Source: Bacteroidota bacterium
GTDB taxonomy: Bacteria > Bacteroidota > Bacteroidia > JAHEXY01
Length of the DNA stretch: 64,000 nt
Assembly: GCA_023251875.1 (NCBI GenBank)
Contig: JAHEXY010000005.1
Coordinates: forward strand, 62,001-126,000
Direction of reading: 5' to 3'
Made by a program: the position numbers and the translations under genes. This document shows positions 1 through 7,953 of this stretch, piece by piece. The notes under the pieces were generated by a model that made no database searches, had not been told where the DNA came from, and was given only the letters and a program-made list of their open reading frames with translations. Position 1 is the stretch's first letter, and the number at the start of each line of letters is the position of its first letter.

Positions 1-471
1 ATGGCCGATGTTACAGATGATCAAGGGCTGTTTTCTTTAGATGGTTTAGCTTATGGAACATATCAAATTTATACTGAAGTAGAAGGAAGATTAACTACTC
101 CAATAATTGTAACACTTGATCAAAACAATGCTTCTGTTGCAGATATTGATATTGTAATCAATAGTGGTGATGTGGTAGCAAGTATAGCAGCACTAGAGTT
201 AACCGATGAAGTATCAACTGTTGGTGAAATTTATCCTAATCCAACAAGCTCCAATGCACAAATTGATATTGCATTAAAAGACAATACTGTTATAGATGTA
301 ATCATTTGTGATGCATTGGGAAAAATAGTATCGTCACAAAAAAGTGAATTACAAAGTGGCAGTCAAAAATTAATTTTAAATACGGCAAGCTTGAAAAAGG
401 GAATCTATACCCTTCAAGTAAGAAGTAATGAAACAGCAATTACTCATAAACAATTGGTGGTATTAAAATAA
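1..471 (+). CDS. T9SS type A cargo protein, C-terminal part (5' end off window)
   Basis: The reading frame is open to the left edge, so only the C-terminal 156 residues are visible and the ATG at base 1 is probably internal. Residues about 5-55 look like the end of a carboxypeptidase-regulatory or Cna-B-like beta-sandwich ('DDQGLFSLDGLAYGTYQI'). Residues about 75-156 form a type A T9SS sorting domain: 'IYPNPTSS', then 'DALGKIV', 'LKKGIYTLQV' and a terminal 'KQLVVLK'. Proteins with this domain cross the outer membrane through T9SS and are usually anchored to the surface. The catalytic or binding part lies outside the window, so the function is unknown. A strong hairpin follows the stop. Confidence 0.85.
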   Translation: MADVTDDQGLFSLDGLAYGTYQIYTEVEGRLTTPIIVTLDQNNASVADIDIVINSGDVVASIAALELTDEVSTVGEIYPNPTSSNAQIDIALKDNTVIDVIICDALGKIVSSQKSELQSGSQKLILNTASLKKGIYTLQVRSNETAITHKQLVVLK

Positions 472-491
472 AAAGGAAGTAGGTTGATTTT

Positions 492-526
492 AAAACTCCA
501 AAGGAGCATTGCTCCTTTGGAGTTTT
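492..526. terminator. Bidirectional terminator hairpin between convergent genes
   Basis: A perfect 17-base inverted repeat (arms 492-508 and 510-526, core CTCCAAAGGAGC) is flanked by A and T runs on both sides. It lies 20 bp after the plus-strand T9SS gene and 3 bp after the stop of the minus-strand small lipoprotein gene, so it can end both transcripts. Confidence 0.8.
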
Positions 527-529
527 AAT

Positions 530-685
530 TCATTTATAATGATGCTTTATTTTTGTTGATTCAATATGGGGGCAATCGCAATCTTCTTTTTTAAAAACTT
601 TACAGCTTGAAAGAAATAAAATAATAATTCCAATCAATAATCGAAGACATCTGATTTTTGAAATATTATTTTTCTCCTTTGACAT
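530..685 (-). CDS. Small putative lipoprotein (51 aa)
   Basis: This is a 51-codon frame, ATG at 685 and TGA at 532-530. It encodes a basic N-terminus (MSKEKNNISKIR), a hydrophobic stretch of about 12 residues (LLIGIIILFL) and a lipobox 'LSSC' with Cys28 as lipidation site. A short Cys/His-rich tail follows, with 'DCDCPHI' and a C-terminal 'KHHYK'. The mature part would be only about 24 residues. The stop abuts the bidirectional terminator. AAAGGAG lies within codons 3-4 and is not a ribosome binding site. I do not recognise the function. The clustered Cys and His residues would suit metal binding, but that is speculation. Confidence 0.55.
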   Translation of the reverse strand: MSKEKNNISKIRCLRLLIGIIILFLSSCKVFKKEDCDCPHIESTKIKHHYK

Positions 686-723
686 TTTGGCTAAAGCCAG
701 TTTTTATTTTCTACTTACCTATC

Positions 724-743
724 CCACGATCTAAAGATCGTGG
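724..743. repeat. Short palindromic hairpin
   Basis: A 9-bp perfect inverted repeat (CCACGATCT / AGATCGTGG, loop AA) lies just downstream of the stop of the minus-strand metzincin-like gene. It may act as that gene's terminator or be an intergenic palindrome repeat. I found no second copy in the window. Confidence 0.5.
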
Positions 744-746
744 CTA

Positions 747-3065
747 CTATTTCACAACCACTTTTATTTTATCCATTAATTTATTTTGATAATAAAATTG
801 TCCAAAATAAATTCCTGAAGGCAATTGATTTTTATGTAGAATAATATTTCCATTTTCATAAGTAGTATTCATTTCAATTTCCCTACCCAATACATCATGC
901 CAATTTAGCCGAATATTAGTACTAGAATAAAAACTATTTTCGAAACTAATTATTGCATAATCAGAGAACGGATTTGGATTAATTTTTATTACTTGTGAAT
1001 TATCCCCAACATTAACCAAACCGGTTGGAGTACTAATTACTATATAATTTGATTTGGTTAATGTATCTGCACAAAAATTTGCATCTACAACCGATAATGT
1101 GACAGATTTATTACCTGCATAAGAATAGGAATGGGTAGGATTTTGCAAATAACTAACATTACTAGTATCACCAAAATCCCAATACCATGCATTTATTGTT
1201 GATCCTGTTGATAAATCGGTAAATTGAATGCTTGTTGCTGTTGTAGTACTTGTTGGGTTGGCTTGAAAATCCACAACCGGTTTAGCAAAAACGGTAATAT
1301 AGGATGCTTGCGTTTCTATATCTGAACCTGAAGAATTGGTAGCCGTTAATTTTACTGTATATGTACCAGCAGAGTTATAAGTATGAGAAGGATTTTGTGA
1401 AGTTGCATCTGTTGTTCCATCATTGTCAAAATCCCATGCCCATGAGGTTGGAGTATTTGTACTAGCATCGGTAAAACTTGCTGTTAATGGTGCACAGCCC
1501 GATGTTATATCAGCAGAGAAATCTGCAACAGGCGCACTACCGCAGCCACTTACTGTTTTTAGGGTCATTGCAGTTGGTCCGCATGAGTTTGAAATCACAC
1601 TTCTCGTCATAACATCATCGCCTCCGGCAACATCACTGCTGTCATTTAAACTTCTCACATCATCGCCATTATACAAGGCATAGTTCATTAATTTTCCGGT
1701 TGCAATAATATGGCTGAGTTGATGAGAATGTCCCATTTCATGCGTCATTACTGATTGTATATCATACTGTGTAAGGGTTGATGCTGCAGGGCCATAATTC
1801 CAAGTATAACTTGTACCCGGACTAACCGCAAACAAAATATCATTTCCTTTTACATACCATTTCCATGTGCCATTGTTGCAGCCGGAATAAAAACTAAATG
1901 ATGTTCCTAATACACCCGTGGGTAGGGGGCAATTAGCATCAAAAGAAATAATGTTTTCACTATCATCAGCATCACAAGAAGTAGAAGTAGTACCCGATGT
2001 ATTAAAATTAACTTCGGTTGCACAGTTCCATGTTTTAAGAGCACTTTCAAATGCAGTAACAGCAGCAGAATTATTATTAAAATCAGTATTGTATTTCCAG
2101 GTATAGCCTCCCGCTGAGTTTTCATTTACAAGTTTGGGTAAATAATATCCTCCACTGTAATCAATAGCAGATTCATTGTACGCCACATCAAGTTCCGTTG
2201 CAGATTCAGCTGATGATGCACTGCTATTGGTAACTCTAAAAGTTCCTGTACCTGCTCCAGGGTCAAGTCCTGATGCATATCCGCCTGGAACCGTAACCAT
2301 AATTTTTGTATCGCTCCAAGAAATAATATGATCAGCCGGAACTGAAGCATAAGTGGCACCACCATCGTCAGGGTTTTTAAATTCAAGGTCTGCAGAACCT
2401 GAATAAGAAGCTCCAAATCCTGAACCATTTATCGTTAATACATCTCCCGTTCCACCATGCACAGAACTCGGACTAAAAGATGCAATTGAAATGGCTGAAC
2501 TATTTTTTTGTGCAGAGAATAAAATGGGCAATGGTTTAATTTCTGTATAGGATTGCGCAATTTGCTTATTGATAGTTTGGTATAATTCCACATCAATATC
2601 TACATATTTTTTAAAGGGATCGGCTGCAGTTTTTTCTTTTAAATCGTATTTAATACAACCTTGAGCACCGGCATAGGTATCAAATGAAATAAGATTATTA
2701 GCCGTGTATGCATTGGTACTGTATTGGAGAAAAAACAGGGCTGTTTGCCCAATATTTAATTTTAAGCTGGGATTTACCACATGTAAATCTTCTCCTACCG
2801 CTCCTCCTTGAGTAATTACATTTATCTGCTGTACCTTAATACTTCCCTTAAGAATTTTATATAGTTCAATAGTATTTGAAGTATAAATGAGTGTATGTTC
2901 AACATTCCAAAAAGATTGTTTGGCTATTACTTTTCCTTCTACAATGAATTCAGCATTGGCAATACGCGGCTCAAGCGAAATCGGATACATTAAACATTGA
3001 GAATACGTAGCGTAAGAAAATAATAGCGTAAAACTAAGAAGCGTAAATTTCTTTATCATAGACAA
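747..3065 (-). CDS. Secreted metzincin-like protein with IPT, PKD and T9SS type A domains
   Basis: 772 residues. The order is: Sec signal peptide (about 1-22, ending 'ATYSQ'; M1 or M3 could be the start); an N-terminal region of about 170 residues; an IPT/TIG-like domain about 193-290 ('SFSPSSVHGGTGDVLTINGSGFG'); a matrixin-like peptidase domain about 315-505; two PKD domains about 515-590 and 598-680 ('WAWDFDNDGTT', 'WYWDFGDTS'); and a type A T9SS sorting domain about 690-772 ('INPNPFSDYAII', 'LPSGIYFGQF'). The zinc site is H442-E-x-x-H446, continuing to H452 ('HEMGHSHQLSH'), with a Met-turn candidate 'KLMNYAL' just after. The usual metzincin Gly is replaced by Gln449. It is likely a surface or secreted protease, with unknown substrate. 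Confidence 0.85.
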   Translation of the reverse strand: MSMIKKFTLLSFTLLFSYATYSQCLMYPISLEPRIANAEFIVEGKVIAKQSFWNVEHTLIYTSNTIELYKILKGSIKVQQINVITQGGAVGEDLHVVNPSLKLNIGQTALFFLQYSTNAYTANNLISFDTYAGAQGCIKYDLKEKTAADPFKKYVDIDVELYQTINKQIAQSYTEIKPLPILFSAQKNSSAISIASFSPSSVHGGTGDVLTINGSGFGASYSGSADLEFKNPDDGGATYASVPADHIISWSDTKIMVTVPGGYASGLDPGAGTGTFRVTNSSASSAESATELDVAYNESAIDYSGGYYLPKLVNENSAGGYTWKYNTDFNNNSAAVTAFESALKTWNCATEVNFNTSGTTSTSCDADDSENIISFDANCPLPTGVLGTSFSFYSGCNNGTWKWYVKGNDILFAVSPGTSYTWNYGPAASTLTQYDIQSVMTHEMGHSHQLSHIIATGKLMNYALYNGDDVRSLNDSSDVAGGDDVMTRSVISNSCGPTAMTLKTVSGCGSAPVADFSADITSGCAPLTASFTDASTNTPTSWAWDFDNDGTTDATSQNPSHTYNSAGTYTVKLTATNSSGSDIETQASYITVFAKPVVDFQANPTSTTTATSIQFTDLSTGSTINAWYWDFGDTSNVSYLQNPTHSYSYAGNKSVTLSVVDANFCADTLTKSNYIVISTPTGLVNVGDNSQVIKINPNPFSDYAIISFENSFYSSTNIRLNWHDVLGREIEMNTTYENGNIILHKNQLPSGIYFGQFYYQNKLMDKIKVVVK

Positions 3066-3103
3066 AAGTTTTAGGGATTTTGCCTAATCTAAATTAAAAT
3101 TAT

Positions 3104-3751
3104 TTAAAGCGCAAGTATAGGGCGTTTTTCTATTTCTTCCGTTTTAAAAACAAAATGATTGATACCCACTTTAAATAATTCATCTTCATATACCAAATCA
3201 AACTGACTTGAATGAAGAAATGCAGTGTCTTTTTCTTCTGCAGGAGCAAACACCAAAATAATATTTCTGCTTTTAGAAAGTCCGTATACGTTTTCCATAT
3301 TGGCTAAAACCGGTTTAAAATCTCCGGCATCGGTTTTTAAGGTAATGTACTGGCCCATGTCAAAATTCATGGTCATAGCTTTTTGAGCAAATTCTTCATA
3401 ATTGCTAACACCATTCATCATCACATCGCCTGCATTTTTTTTACTTTCATCCGGACCAATAGTCATTAAAAAAGTGAGGCTTTTACTATAATATTTTAAT
3501 AAACTATCACGTTTAGTCGGACTCGAATTATTGTCATTTTTTAATTCTTGATATACTTGATATTCCTTTGGAAGTATTTTCACTTTTACTTCTAATCCAT
3601 TTGCAGCATGGGTTTTTACCATACCATTATCTGGATTACTCATCCATTTGATATACTCTTCATAAGAAACCGGTTTTTGAGTACAGGATACTGCCAAAAA
3701 AACAACTGAGAGTAATAACAATAAAATATAATGCGATAAGCTGTTTTCCAT
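3104..3751 (-). CDS. Putative lipoprotein of unknown function
   Basis: I use the second methionine (base 3751, MENSLSHY), which gives 215 residues. It puts the hydrophobic stretch close to the N-terminus and leaves a 10-bp gap to the OmpH-like gene, whereas the longer frame from 3772 would overlap it. A lipobox 'LAVSC' follows 'ILLLLLSVVF'. The mature protein is about 190 residues, mixed alpha/beta, and I do not recognise a family. It sits directly downstream of the OmpH-like lipoprotein gene and is probably co-transcribed with it, which suggests an envelope role. Confidence 0.75.
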   Translation of the reverse strand: MENSLSHYILLLLLSVVFLAVSCTQKPVSYEEYIKWMSNPDNGMVKTHAANGLEVKVKILPKEYQVYQELKNDNNSSPTKRDSLLKYYSKSLTFLMTIGPDESKKNAGDVMMNGVSNYEEFAQKAMTMNFDMGQYITLKTDAGDFKPVLANMENVYGLSKSRNIILVFAPAEEKDTAFLHSSQFDLVYEDELFKVGINHFVFKTEEIEKRPILAL

Positions 3752-3761
3752 TTTCGGTTTT

Positions 3762-4328
3762 TTATTTAGCACTTGTGCTATCTGTAGTTACAGCGCCTCC
3801 TGTATAATTTCTATTTAAGCCAGCAAGAATAGTATCTGTTAAATCGTATAAGCTATCAGCATATAATATATTTCCTGTATTTGAAGTGCCAAATATCATC
3901 ATATAACCATGGTCTTTACCATATTTTTCAACATAGGTGTTAATTTGATTCAATACCCCCTGCGTCATTTCTTCATCTGTTTTTTTTGCCTGATCTTGTA
4001 AACCTTGGTAATATTTATTCAAATTATCTTCCATTTTTTTCAATCTGTCTTCAGTTTGTGTTTTTTCAACTAAAGATAATTTTGAAGCTTGTTGATTGTA
4101 TTTGGCTACAGCCTCTTCGTATTCTTTTTTCATACCTTCTAAATTGGCTTGCCAATCTTCAGCTTGTTTTTTATATTTTTCGGTGGCTTCTTCCATTCCT
4201 TTGTATTTATATATTAAATCACCCGATCTTACGTAGGCAATTTTGATATCTGTTTTTTTGCTGTTACAGCTTATCCATGCAGCACTCAATACTAATAACG
4301 CAAGTAATAGGTTAATTTTTTTGTTCAT
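3762..4328 (-). CDS. OmpH/Skp-like periplasmic chaperone-family lipoprotein
   Basis: 188 residues. The N-terminus is a lipoprotein signal ('LLVLSAAWISC', lipidated Cys about 21). 'IKIAYVRSGDLIYKYKGM' is the beta-strand/helix start typical of OmpH/Skp. Residues about 48-125 are charged heptad-like helix (EATEKYKKQAEDW..., KKMEDNLNKYY), the tentacle region of the family, and the C-terminal 'YGYMMIFG'-like strand is also conserved in type. Members bind unfolded outer-membrane proteins. This copy appears membrane-anchored, unlike soluble Skp. It lies 98 bp downstream of a porP/sprF gene on the same strand, so a role in folding or delivering outer-membrane proteins is a reasonable inference. Confidence 0.8.
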   Translation of the reverse strand: MNKKINLLLALLVLSAAWISCNSKKTDIKIAYVRSGDLIYKYKGMEEATEKYKKQAEDWQANLEGMKKEYEEAVAKYNQQASKLSLVEKTQTEDRLKKMEDNLNKYYQGLQDQAKKTDEEMTQGVLNQINTYVEKYGKDHGYMMIFGTSNTGNILYADSLYDLTDTILAGLNRNYTGGAVTTDSTSAK

Positions 4329-4425
4329 AAAAATTAGATTAATAGATTATTGAATGCCAAAAATAGAAAAGGGATTGGAATAATCTATGTTTTGTGAAAG
4401 ATTTTTAAAAGAGAAGGGGGGAAAT

Positions 4426-5319
4426 CTATTTTATCAAACACCTCAACGAAATTTCATGTGCACCACCAGTGCCACCCGTTACAGTATTCAATTTTGAAGT
4501 TGTATAATCGTAACTATAATTAATTCTTAAACCATGAAATTCTATACCTGCCATTGCAAGCAATGCATCGCCAAAACGATAACCGCCACCAACTAAAAAC
4601 CATTTGTATTTAAAAGTTGCTGAGGTGATAAGCATGCGAGCTGTTTGCTGACTTTGCCATAGTAAATTAGGTGTTATAGAGAAATTTTTATTTTTTGACT
4701 GATAGGTATATCCTGCCGTTAATGCATATCTGCGAGGCAATGGAGATTCTCCTCCTACGAAACTTTCATTAGGCTCTAGTAAATGTTCTACATCAAATCC
4801 CACATAAAACGAAGTTGTATTAAAAACTATACCGCTAGATAAATCGAAAAATGATACATGGTCATTAATAGATTCTTGAGTAGTATATACAAAACCGCTT
4901 TGTGAATCTATCATATCACCAAAAGTTAATTCTGAAACATCAAGTGATTTAAAAATGTATGAAAATTTAATTCCGGGAGAAATAGAGAAATTTTTTATTT
5001 TAATTTTTGGTGCATAAGCCAAACTATTTGTATAAGTTCTAAATGTTCCTAATGCATTATCGTAAGTTGACATAAATCCAACTCCTCCTCTTACTTTCTT
5101 TACATATTGATCATAAGAGGCATAAATAGTTTGATAGCCACCCGAAAGTTTTGGCCATTGATCTCTATATAAAACCTCAGCCCTTTTTTCTGTAATACTT
5201 CCTGCAAACGCTGCATTATACCACAATGGAGCAGAATTAAATTGCGTGAATGAGGCGTCTTGTGCAAAAGCACTTTTGAGAAAGAAGCTCATTACTATTA
5301 CAACTATTACATTCTTCAT
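4426..5319 (-). CDS. PorP/SprF family type IX secretion-associated outer-membrane protein
   Basis: 297 residues. The signal peptide ends 'SAFAQ', followed by the family signature 'DASFTQFNSAPLWYNAAFAGS', then 'YRDQWP', 'ASYDQYV' and 'GGVGFMSTYDNALGTFRT'. Alternating beta-strands predict a barrel to the C-terminal 'EISLRCLIK'. PorP/SprF proteins work with T9SS and often with cargo carrying type B sorting domains. The gene is the last of a porP, sigma, anti-sigma-like, porP series on the minus strand. The cargo it serves cannot be read from this window. Confidence 0.88.
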   Translation of the reverse strand: MKNVIVVIVMSFFLKSAFAQDASFTQFNSAPLWYNAAFAGSITEKRAEVLYRDQWPKLSGGYQTIYASYDQYVKKVRGGVGFMSTYDNALGTFRTYTNSLAYAPKIKIKNFSISPGIKFSYIFKSLDVSELTFGDMIDSQSGFVYTTQESINDHVSFFDLSSGIVFNTTSFYVGFDVEHLLEPNESFVGGESPLPRRYALTAGYTYQSKNKNFSITPNLLWQSQQTARMLITSATFKYKWFLVGGGYRFGDALLAMAGIEFHGLRINYSYDYTTSKLNTVTGGTGGAHEISLRCLIK

Positions 5320-5374
5320 TTTTTTATAACTATTTTTTGCCTTTAATTCTCACTTAATCGGAACTATGAAATTT

Positions 5375-5410
5375 CTCCCTCTCCTTTGGAGAGGGTTGGG
5401 GAGAGGTCTT
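5375..5410. repeat. Dispersed CCCTCTCC hairpin repeat, copy 1
   Basis: Arms CCCTCTCC (5377-5384) and GGAGAGGG (5388-5395) around TTT, followed by the tail GGTTGGGGAGAGG. It is one of eight related copies in the window. It overlaps the stop codon of the anti-sigma-like gene and may shape the mRNA end there. Confidence 0.8.
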
Positions 5411-6164
5411 AAAACCCTTCCACCGGTACCGGAACAATATCCGGTTTTTCTTTTTTCGGTCCTTTTCTTGGGTGACGAGGATGCGAATTTCCGCTTAGCC
5501 AATCAGGTAATTTTAATTTGTATTGTGGGCCTTGAGGTTTTGATGTTTGAATGTTATTAGATAGTTGAGAGTTTAATGTTGAAAGTTCGATGTTCAATGT
5601 TTTAGTGTCTGCATCGCTAGTATTTATATTATTCGGTATTTGAAGCTTGATTTTTTGTAAAGCATCAATAACGTCTGTTTTTTCAGTTGCCTCAATCGCT
5701 TGACTCTTCTGTAAATTATTAGTTAAACCCAATTTTGAACTTTCAACATTGAACCTTGAACTATTATTAAAATTTATTTTTTGTAATTTTCTATTTGTAA
5801 CAATATTTTTTTCAGATTTATCCGCAGAACTGGAGTTAGAAACCTCTTTCTTTACCTCAACGGCAGAACTCTCTTGTAATTTATCATTCGTAATTAGTAA
5901 TTCATTAACCGAACCCAACTTTGAACTTTGAACATTCAACTTTGAACTATTATTATACAACAAAGCAAAAATCACAGCCCCCACCAAAATAGTATTGAAT
6001 ATTGTAAGTCCCTTCCACCCCATCCACCATTTACGTTTAGATTTTGCTGCAGGCATTTCCTGTTCGAGCTCTTTCTCGAAATCATTCCACAAGCCGGAAT
6101 TGTAATTGTTTTCAGGCTTTTGCTCATGAAAGCGCTGGCTAAATAGTTTGTCTATATTTTCCAT
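5409..6164 (-). CDS. Putative membrane anti-sigma factor partner of the ECF sigma
   Basis: 251 residues. A cytoplasmic N-terminus of about 50 residues carries the pattern 'IDKLFSQRF' then 'GLWNDFEKEL', resembling N-termini that pair with ECF sigma factors in Bacteroidota. One transmembrane helix follows at about 52-70 ('GLTIFNTILVGAVIFALLY'), then a low-complexity Ser/Asn-rich periplasmic part ending in a Pro-rich basic tail. Its start overlaps the sigma gene by 13 bp, typical of co-translated sigma/anti-sigma pairs. Residues 71-84 and 133-146 are near copies ('NNSSKLNVQSSKLG' and 'NNSSRFNVESSKLG'), and 188-204 is a third related segment. All three correspond to repetitive DNA. No classical zinc anti-sigma motif is visible, so the assignment rests on context and topology. 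Confidence 0.65.
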   Translation of the reverse strand: MENIDKLFSQRFHEQKPENNYNSGLWNDFEKELEQEMPAAKSKRKWWMGWKGLTIFNTILVGAVIFALLYNNSSKLNVQSSKLGSVNELLITNDKLQESSAVEVKKEVSNSSSADKSEKNIVTNRKLQKINFNNSSRFNVESSKLGLTNNLQKSQAIEATEKTDVIDALQKIKLQIPNNINTSDADTKTLNIELSTLNSQLSNNIQTSKPQGPQYKLKLPDWLSGNSHPRHPRKGPKKEKPDIVPVPVEGF

Positions 6165-6724
6165 GGCATTTTTTGAGTTTTAATTGTTGCTGAAGCATTT
6201 ACTTTTTGTTGCAATTGTTTACGCGCTTCTGATAAATGCCAGCGACTTGTACCTTCGCTCATGTTCATTTGCTGTGCAATTTCTTTATGCGTAAATCCAT
6301 CTATTGCATAAAGATTAAATACAGCACGTGTTATCTTTGGCAATTCTTGTATCATTTCATATAACTCAGCCATATTGTATTGTGAGAGCACCTCATTATC
6401 TACACTTACTACATCACTAACTTTTTCGTATTCTTTGTCTATTACATAAAGACCTTTATTTTGTTTTAAATGATCAAGCGCTTTGTTGATTAATATTTTT
6501 TTCATCCAACCTTCAAAATTACCTACACCAGAATATTGCGCTATGCTTTTAAAAATGCTCATAAAAGCATTATTCACTATGGTTTTAATATTTTCCGCAT
6601 CTTTTTCGTACCGCCTAACAATTGCATAAAACAAATTAAAATAAGTCTCATAGAGTTGCTTCTGAGCCTTGCGCTCATTGTTGCGACAACCTTTTATTAA
6701 TTCATCTATGAGATTCTGATTCAT
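6152..6724 (-). CDS. RNA polymerase ECF-type sigma-70 factor
   Basis: 190 residues. Region 2 is about 20-92 ('QKQLYETYFNLFYAIVRRY', then 'GNFEGWMKKILINKALDHLK'). Region 4 is about 125-178 ('LPKITRAVFNLYAIDGFTHKEIAQQMNMSEGTSR' pattern, a helix-turn-helix ending in 'SEARKQLQ'). It lacks regions 1 and 3, as usual for ECF factors. It overlaps the membrane anti-sigma-like gene by 13 bp and lies between two porP/sprF genes. A 31-bp element with ECF promoter spacing lies 57-87 bp upstream of the start codon and recurs upstream of the neighbouring porP, so autoregulation is likely. Confidence 0.92.
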   Translation of the reverse strand: MNQNLIDELIKGCRNNERKAQKQLYETYFNLFYAIVRRYEKDAENIKTIVNNAFMSIFKSIAQYSGVGNFEGWMKKILINKALDHLKQNKGLYVIDKEYEKVSDVVSVDNEVLSQYNMAELYEMIQELPKITRAVFNLYAIDGFTHKEIAQQMNMSEGTSRWHLSEARKQLQQKVNASATIKTQKMPWKI

Positions 6725-6780
6725 TCTTTTTTAACTGTTTATTTCACTCTCCAATTCCTTCAGTCACTAACTCAGTAGTT

Positions 6781-6811
6781 ACTAAGACGACAATTGTTTG
6801 TTAAACGTTGG
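6781..6811 (-). promoter_or_regulatory. Putative ECF promoter of the sigma gene
   Basis: On the minus strand the element reads CCAACGTTT (6811-6803), a spacer, then TCGTCTTAGT (6790-6781). There are 17 bases between the AAC of the -35-like box and CGTC of the -10-like box, the canonical ECF layout. It matches the element at 7954-7984 at 25 of 31 positions with identical spacing. The start codon of the sigma gene is 57 bp downstream. Confidence 0.65.
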
Positions 6812-6830
6812 CTCAACATTAAAATATTTT

Positions 6831-7838
6831 TTATTTGATTAAATAGCGGATTGAAAGTTCGTGGCTTAAATCTACAGCATGGTCAAATAGATTCCCAGAC
6901 CCTATGCTGTATGCTAATCGAATATTCTTAATTTGAAAACCTGCTAGTCCTAATATAATATCATTTGTATTAAATCCGCCACCTATTTCAATTCCCTTGT
7001 ATTTAGCACTCGTTGTAATTTGAGTTTCTAATGTAGACCAATTTTCATATGTATCGTCATAGCCCCCAATTTCTATATTAGGATTGATGCTTAATTTATT
7101 TGTTAATTTAAATGAATAGCCTATTTGTAGATTTAATTGATATAATCCAAAGTTAAACCCAGAATAATTGGTCTTTGATTCTCCATTGTATATCGTAGAG
7201 TCATTTTTTTGACTAATTCTAAAAAGGTTTCTGGCGGTTATCCCAATGTAAAATTTCGCTGTATTTAATACAGCCCCTAATGACAAGTTTACCCCCAACT
7301 TCTCGCTTGTTGAAGAACGAAAGCGTATTTCGGATGAATCCTCATCATAGTCATTTGAGTGATTATAGAAAAAATTAGATTCAATACCGGTCGCAAGCTG
7401 AGCTTTATCACCAATATTAAAACGCCTACTATAAATCGCAGACAAACTAATAACTTGATTTTTTGCATCGTATGTACTAAAAAAATTATCTGTTTTATGG
7501 GTCGTGGCGGTATATTCTAAGCCACTTTTAACATATAGGCCTACTCCTCCTTTTAACGTATTGTAATATTGGTCATATCCCACATATGTTAAATTTTCAA
7601 AATTGCGCCACCATTTGCTATTCGTGGGGCCAAAATTTGAATAATTAGGGCTTATCCTATTTACTATGTTTACTTTACCATCTATTGAAGATCCCGCAAA
7701 AGCAGGGTTGTTCATCAAATTGGTTGCTCCAAATTGATGAAAACTTTGCGCCTTGCTATCAAATACCCTTAAAAAACTTATCGAAATAATTACTATTACC
7801 GTTAATGCTATTAGATTTACTTTATTTTCTGTTTTCAT
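6831..7838 (-). CDS. PorP/SprF family outer-membrane protein (divergent)
   Basis: 335 residues. An N-terminal hydrophobic segment ('LIALTVIVIISISFL') ends in a signal-like 'SKAQ'. Then comes 'SFHQFGATNLMNNPAFAGS', the PorP/SprF opening, with 'YVGYDQYYNTLKGGVGLYV' and a barrel-like strand series to 'HELSIRYLIK'. The tail resembles that of the other porP at 4426-5319 ('HEISLRCLIK'). It is the first gene of the porP-sigma-anti-sigma-porP group. Upstream lie a putative ECF promoter (7954-7984) and a standard Bacteroidota -7 box (8127-8134), so it could be both constitutive and induced. Confidence 0.85.
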   Translation of the reverse strand: MKTENKVNLIALTVIVIISISFLRVFDSKAQSFHQFGATNLMNNPAFAGSSIDGKVNIVNRISPNYSNFGPTNSKWWRNFENLTYVGYDQYYNTLKGGVGLYVKSGLEYTATTHKTDNFFSTYDAKNQVISLSAIYSRRFNIGDKAQLATGIESNFFYNHSNDYDEDSSEIRFRSSTSEKLGVNLSLGAVLNTAKFYIGITARNLFRISQKNDSTIYNGESKTNYSGFNFGLYQLNLQIGYSFKLTNKLSINPNIEIGGYDDTYENWSTLETQITTSAKYKGIEIGGGFNTNDIILGLAGFQIKNIRLAYSIGSGNLFDHAVDLSHELSIRYLIK

Positions 7839-7953
7839 TTCATCTATTTTTTTAATTGGTTAATAATTTCGTTGGTGATTACTAACCTTTCTTTCTTCAA
7901 CGCTTGGGTTTTGAGAGCTCGTAAACATGCATGTTTTAATTTTGCTTTCATAT

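Noticed and set aside
2126-2428. 100-codon frame on the minus strand inside the metzincin-like gene
   Set aside because: It is an alternative frame of the real gene, Leu-rich and without signal or motif, so it is taken as a shadow.
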